This document shows, piece by piece, positions 59,787 to 64,000 of a DNA stretch of 64,000 bases (positions within the stretch are counted from its first letter, which is position 1; every line of letters begins with the position of its first letter). Origin of the DNA: Anthoceros angustus (Eukaryota > Streptophyta > Anthocerotopsida > Anthocerotales > Anthocerotaceae). The notes below the pieces were generated by a model that searched no databases, was not told the origin of the DNA, and worked only from the letters and a program-made list of their open reading frames with translations. The position numbers and the translations under genes were made by a program. The DNA lies in the NCBI GenBank assembly GCA_010909165.1, contig VJWM01000144.1, positions 62,001 through 126,000 on the forward strand, written 5' to 3'.

Positions 59787-62700
59787 GATTTGGACGCTTT
59801 CATGTGACCTGGGCACCTCATCATCCCAAAATGTTCGGAAAACCACAGGTTGATTGAGGTCGACCCAAACTTACAGAGGCTATTTCAAGTAGTTGCGGTG
59901 AAATCTGGTGAAGTTTTAGTGTTCGTGGAGCATCTTGAAGAGCCAGCAGTTCATCTCTACGTGCTCTCGAGGTTGGGTGTAGAGATACAAGGCATGAATT
60001 CCGTCAAGAGATTCAAAAGAGGTTACGACCTTATGGCTGTGGACGAAGTCTCGAAATTTGTTGGCCTCTATGATAGGAAAATGGAAAAAATCGAGATCCT
60101 GCGCCTTGACGAATCCTTCCGCCACTCGGACTGGTCTGGAGTTACCTTGAATCTCTCGGGGCCTCCATTAGGATTTTGACTTATGTCCTTCATCCCTGGC
60201 CGGGGAAATGGTGCTAGTTGACGAAGATTCAAAGTTCGGGTGTTCGAGATCAGTCAACCTGCGATGCTGCGACCAGGGCATATGCAGTTACCTGGTCGTG
60301 CCCATAAGATTTGTGTTTCCACAGATGGATCTTGTTTAATGGCTTTCTACAAGGCTCTTCCAGACGGACCTTCGGAAGCAGCAGAGGGATGACGGAGAGT
60401 AGTGACGAGAGCGAAGATACAGAGCCTGAAATGGACGAGTCTGCTGAAGGTTCTTTAAAGATTGAGGTCTACTTGCTTGGCGAATCAATATGTCATCTCA
60501 AGACACTCTTGGCTACGCAGTAGCAGACGTAAGAAGCATTGATGCAGCTGTAGTGGCCTTCGGATCACAGGTCCATCTCGTACTTCTGGATTCTTCCAGG
60601 CCGGAGAAAGGAATATGGTCAAACGTCATCGAGATCACAACGGCTTCCGAAGTCTGCCAGCTGCAACATATGTACAGAGGTCGACAAACTGGCATTGCCT
60701 CTGAAAGCACTGAAAAGGGTGGCCATGGCTGTCCGGCTTTGGATTATGTTTACCAGATGTTTGAGAAGTATTCGACGAGTCCCCTTTGATCCAAAAGACC
60801 AGGTATCTCCATCTCCATCTGGTTTTGGCTGGTGAATCCAAGGAGAAACTGGAGGCTTTGAAGCGCAGCTCTGTGAGTTACGTGAAAGGTTCCATGGACA
60901 AGCTGGCACGAGATAAAGGGAAACAGTTCTCGCAGCTGAGGTTAGCTGTTTCCGCAGGCACGGTGGATAGCTACATCGTCCATAATTTTCTTGTGCAGAG
61001 CACGGAAGGTAGGAACATTGTGAATTTAGGGATTGGGTGCGACAACTTGTTTGCCTTGTGCCCATTCAAATAGCCTGAGCTGAAAACAATACCTTGCGGC
61101 CTTTGGTGAACGGTCTGCAAAATCCCAACCTGAATTATGCAGATGCTGTGGGGCTTGCTGAGGCTCTACGATTTGGTTTCTATGACTCCGTATTAGCCCA
61201 CTGGTCTGGGAATATCAAAGTGATATCGTCCATGGGAAAGCAAAGCAGTGGAAAGTCCTACCTGCTCAACCATTTGGCCGGCTCGTTACTCGATGTGGCT
61301 GCAGGCAGATGCACGGACGGAGTATGGATGACTATGCGGGCATCGGAAAGCTGCTTATATGTCCTTCTGGACTTCGAGGGCCTGGGAAGCTTTGAGAGAA
61401 GCGAGCAGGAGGATATGCTCCTCTCTATTCTGAATGCAGCTGTAAGCAACATCACCATATTCAACAAAACGGTAAGACATCCAATCTGACCTTGTGGATT
61501 TGGTCATTATGATGCGTGGTGCCGTAACACATAGGGCTGACCCCATGATGTGGACAGGATTTTCATCTGGACAAGGAAACAGAAGCCGTGTTTGAACGCT
61601 TTCAGAATGGCGTCAGCTTGGTAAAGCAGGACAGCCGGCTCTTTAAGGGCCTCTTTTACATGGCCATCAAAGACGTGGATACATCAGACGTGGATGACTT
61701 GAAAGAGGAGTTCTCAGCGAAAATACAGCAAATATGTAACAAATCGCCAGACAACTTTCTCACAAAGATGTACGGCGGGGCGGTTGAGATAGCGATGCCA
61801 CCCTTCCAAAGGTCGGAATATCACGAGAGCGTTGCTGAGGTAGCTGCAACTGTGGAGGAATTGGAATCGGTCCACCATGGCAACAACTTTGCAGTAGACC
61901 TGAAGCTGGTAATAGCTCAGATCACCGCCAAGGATTGGTCTCCAATCGACTCGAAGCGCTTAGCTTTGAAACTGGAACTCCTGAAAAGACACATGAATGC
62001 AGCGATCACTATGGGAAAGCTGATGAGCAAGGCAGACTATGCACTGACGAACTTTGCAACGCAGGAGGAAGTGGCTGACATCCCTGTTGAGGTTGATGGT
62101 GTGGTCTTTCATCTTAGTGACACTGACTTGGAACTGTACCCTTACGAGGAGACCCAAGTGATGGGTAAGATTGTTCAGACTCTGAATGATCATTTCCAAG
62201 GTGTAGAGAAGCGGACTGGTGTGGATGATGAGAGCTGGCACACTTCCTTCGAGAAATTTCTCATGGCATTGGCTGATAGACGGAGGAGCAGAATTCTGGA
62301 ATGGCTCAGGTGCAACACAACAGATTTTCCGGAGGATGGTGACGTTCAGAAGCTTCGTTTGGAAGCTATTGCCACGCTGGCAGAAGTGAAGCAGAGCCTG
62401 TCCCTGTGTAGCTGCAAGTGCGAGAAGTGTTTCCTGAGATGCGTTCTTGAGAAAGGTCATCCAGGCCTGCACACGTGCAGGGGGAAGCATTACTGCTCGG
62501 ACGTTTGTACGTTTTGCTCTGAGGAGCAATTGACGAGCTTGCTGTCTAGTGCGTGTGGCCATCTCTCGGGACATGAAGGTCCACACGACTGTAAGTGCAG
62601 AAGTCACACTTGTGCAAAGGATTGTTCTCTTCTCAAATCATCCAACTGCAACCGGACCTGTGCTATGAAGCCTGGACATGCTGGAGAGCACAGATGCAAC

Positions 62701-64000
62701 ACGAAGCAGCACGTGTGTGCAGAGAAGTGTTCTCTATCGGAGTGTAACAACCTCTGCACTTTCAGTGTTGATTGTGGAGAACACGATGAACATGTTTGTC
62801 ATGAAAGGATGTGTCCCATGACGTGCATCGTGGACGGATGCAACAGGAAGTGCATATTCGAGGACCACTTTCATTCTCTTACCTCTGCTGGGCATTTCTG
62901 GTAACGAACACACTTGCAAGGCGCAGTGTGAGGATGATGGAATATGCGAGATTCTGACAGAGGTGGTGAAGAAGTCCAAGGTTTTGTAGGGAAGCGATCT
63001 TCTTTTGAATACGAGCATGTGTCGGAGCAGGATGGGATCAGGAAAGGTTGCTGTATCCTGATTCCACCCTGGGAGGCTAAACACGAGGGCCGGCACTGCC
63101 ACACTGTCAACCCCAATGCAGTACACTTTTGCACCACAAGATGTCCTGCTTGTGCATACTTCTGCAATCTTCCCATTGGGCATCTGGGCTTACATGACAC
63201 CACACACGGAAACATGAGAGACGTCAATTTCGTGGCAGAGTCAGAGGACATCGACCTTGTGGACAGGAAATATGCTTGGGGAGAATCCGGTGTGGCCGAG
63301 ATGTGCGTTGTACATTGTAAAACCCAGCGGCACATCCACTTGGTCAGGTCTGGTGCCCATGGTGGAAGCAAGGAGGGCAAGGCATCAGACTGGACGGCAT
63401 GGGCCTGAGACGACTGTCCCCAAAGATGAAATGAGCCACACAGCTTACTGGAGGCACTTGAGGTTCAAGGATCCCTGCGCGGGACCAGAGGCAGGTCGAG
63501 ATGTGTCGCTCGGAAGATCATGCATCTGCAACCGCGGCATCGCGACAGCGATCCTACTGCACTGAGAAGTTGTGGCACAAACCTGTCAGGAGTACAGGAT
63601 CTACAACTATGGAAGGGTATGCGACGGAGAACGGCCATGCCGTGGCTGCAACAAGATGAAAATGCTCCATGCCACCTAGTGTTCGTCATCGACAGGTCCT
63701 ACTCTATGGGCTCTAGATGTGAAGCCAACACTGGCAAGATTTGCAGCCCTCAACAACCGGCTGGGCTGCGTGTACGAAGCCGTCACCCGATTCATCCGGA
63801 CTCGGATTGCAGATGGTCAGCTAGATGTGGTATCCATAGTCCTCTTCCGCCAGCCAAGCCATCATCGCCGTGGAGAGACAGCCCATTTCTGAGAACCTTC
63901 TAGATGGTCTCCCGCAACACTCCAAGATCCGTGGAGGCGCCATCTACTCATGCGGCCTGGATCTGGTACAGCAGATTCTACAGCGAGCTTCTGCGGATGC

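Larger units (their letters stand above)
56700..64000 (+). pseudogene. Giant GTPase-vWA paralog, copy 2, decaying and cut by window end
   Basis: Collinear with copy 1 from about 56700 (gtggcctgataccgaaagcgg matches 47328-47350) to the window end. The longest intact part, 56931-58301 (456 residues), aligns with the N-terminal region of copy 1 but lacks an ATG at its start. Later parts are in shifting frames: 58302-58901, 59850-60179, 60490-60789, 61094-61489 (P-loop GKQSSGKS and DFEGLG kept), then after an intron 61588-62904 (zinc array). A 2-base loss creates the stop after GHFW near 62904. The vWA segment has a 2-base loss just after the MIDAS at about 63713. Two internal tandem duplications are listed separately. 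No full-length product is possible as sequenced. Confidence 0.85.

Overview
The window is nuclear DNA of a land plant. The evidence is spliceosomal genes with short introns (about 70-190 bp) and plant-specific families: a GRAS regulator, a KUP/HAK potassium transporter, a bulb-lectin glycoprotein, a nodulin-related-1-type protein, a SIAMESE-type CDK inhibitor candidate and a PLS-class PPR remnant. Compact introns, PPR debris and a giant GTPase family that I do not associate with flowering plants suggest a non-seed plant (lycophyte, hornwort or other bryophyte). The species cannot be fixed from this window.

Layout. 0-1.5 kb: decayed LINE ORF1-like repeat. 1.9-3.9 kb (+): three-exon nuclear protein with a HARE/winged-helix-like segment. 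4.7-6.2 kb (-): frameshifted bulb-lectin/PAN glycoprotein pseudogene. 6.23-6.6 kb: initiator tRNA-Met followed by an array that repeats the tRNA 3' half. 6.8-8.6 kb (-): intronless GRAS gene, SCL32 class. 9.8-11.4 kb: AT-rich spacer. 12.8-14.5 kb (-): RRP36 (9 exons), divergent from a lysine-rich, probably mitochondrial protein (14.85-15.65 kb, +). 16.4-17.3 kb (-): CSN6, divergent from BUD32/TP53RK (18.2-19.7 kb, +), with a perfect 36-bp palindrome between them. 20-21.7 kb (+): U-box protein. 21.7-27.3 kb: repeat-rich DNA with a CACTA-like terminus. 27.4-28.9 kb (-): NRP1-like protein and SMR-like CDK inhibitor candidate. 29.8-33.4 kb (+): coiled-coil gene. 33.9-37.1 kb (-): KUP/HAK transporter (9 exons). 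37.8-42.3 kb: repeats, including a pogo-like element inserted in a second LINE-like copy. 43.3-44.0 kb (-): PLAC8 protein. 44.6-46.5 kb (+): PPR pseudogene.

47.2-64 kb holds the most unusual locus: two direct tandem copies of a giant gene. The first (47260-54296) is intact, with two exons and 2318 residues. It joins a long N-terminal region, a large GBP/VLIG-like GTPase domain, a cysteine/histidine-rich NFX1-like zinc array and a C-terminal von Willebrand A domain with a MIDAS motif. The second (from about 56.7 kb to the window end) is a decaying paralog with stops, frameshifts and two internal tandem duplications, yet it keeps long identical tracts in its 3' half, which suggests gene conversion.

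Most intact genes are housekeeping: rRNA processing (RRP36), tRNA t6A modification (BUD32 of KEOPS), translation initiation (tRNA-iMet) and protein turnover (CSN6, U-box). They are spaced by repeats. Because RRP36, BUD32, KUP, CSN6, PLAC8 and GTPase copy 1 all read without an indel, the frameshifts in the lectin, PPR and GTPase copy 2 loci are more likely real decay than general sequencing error.
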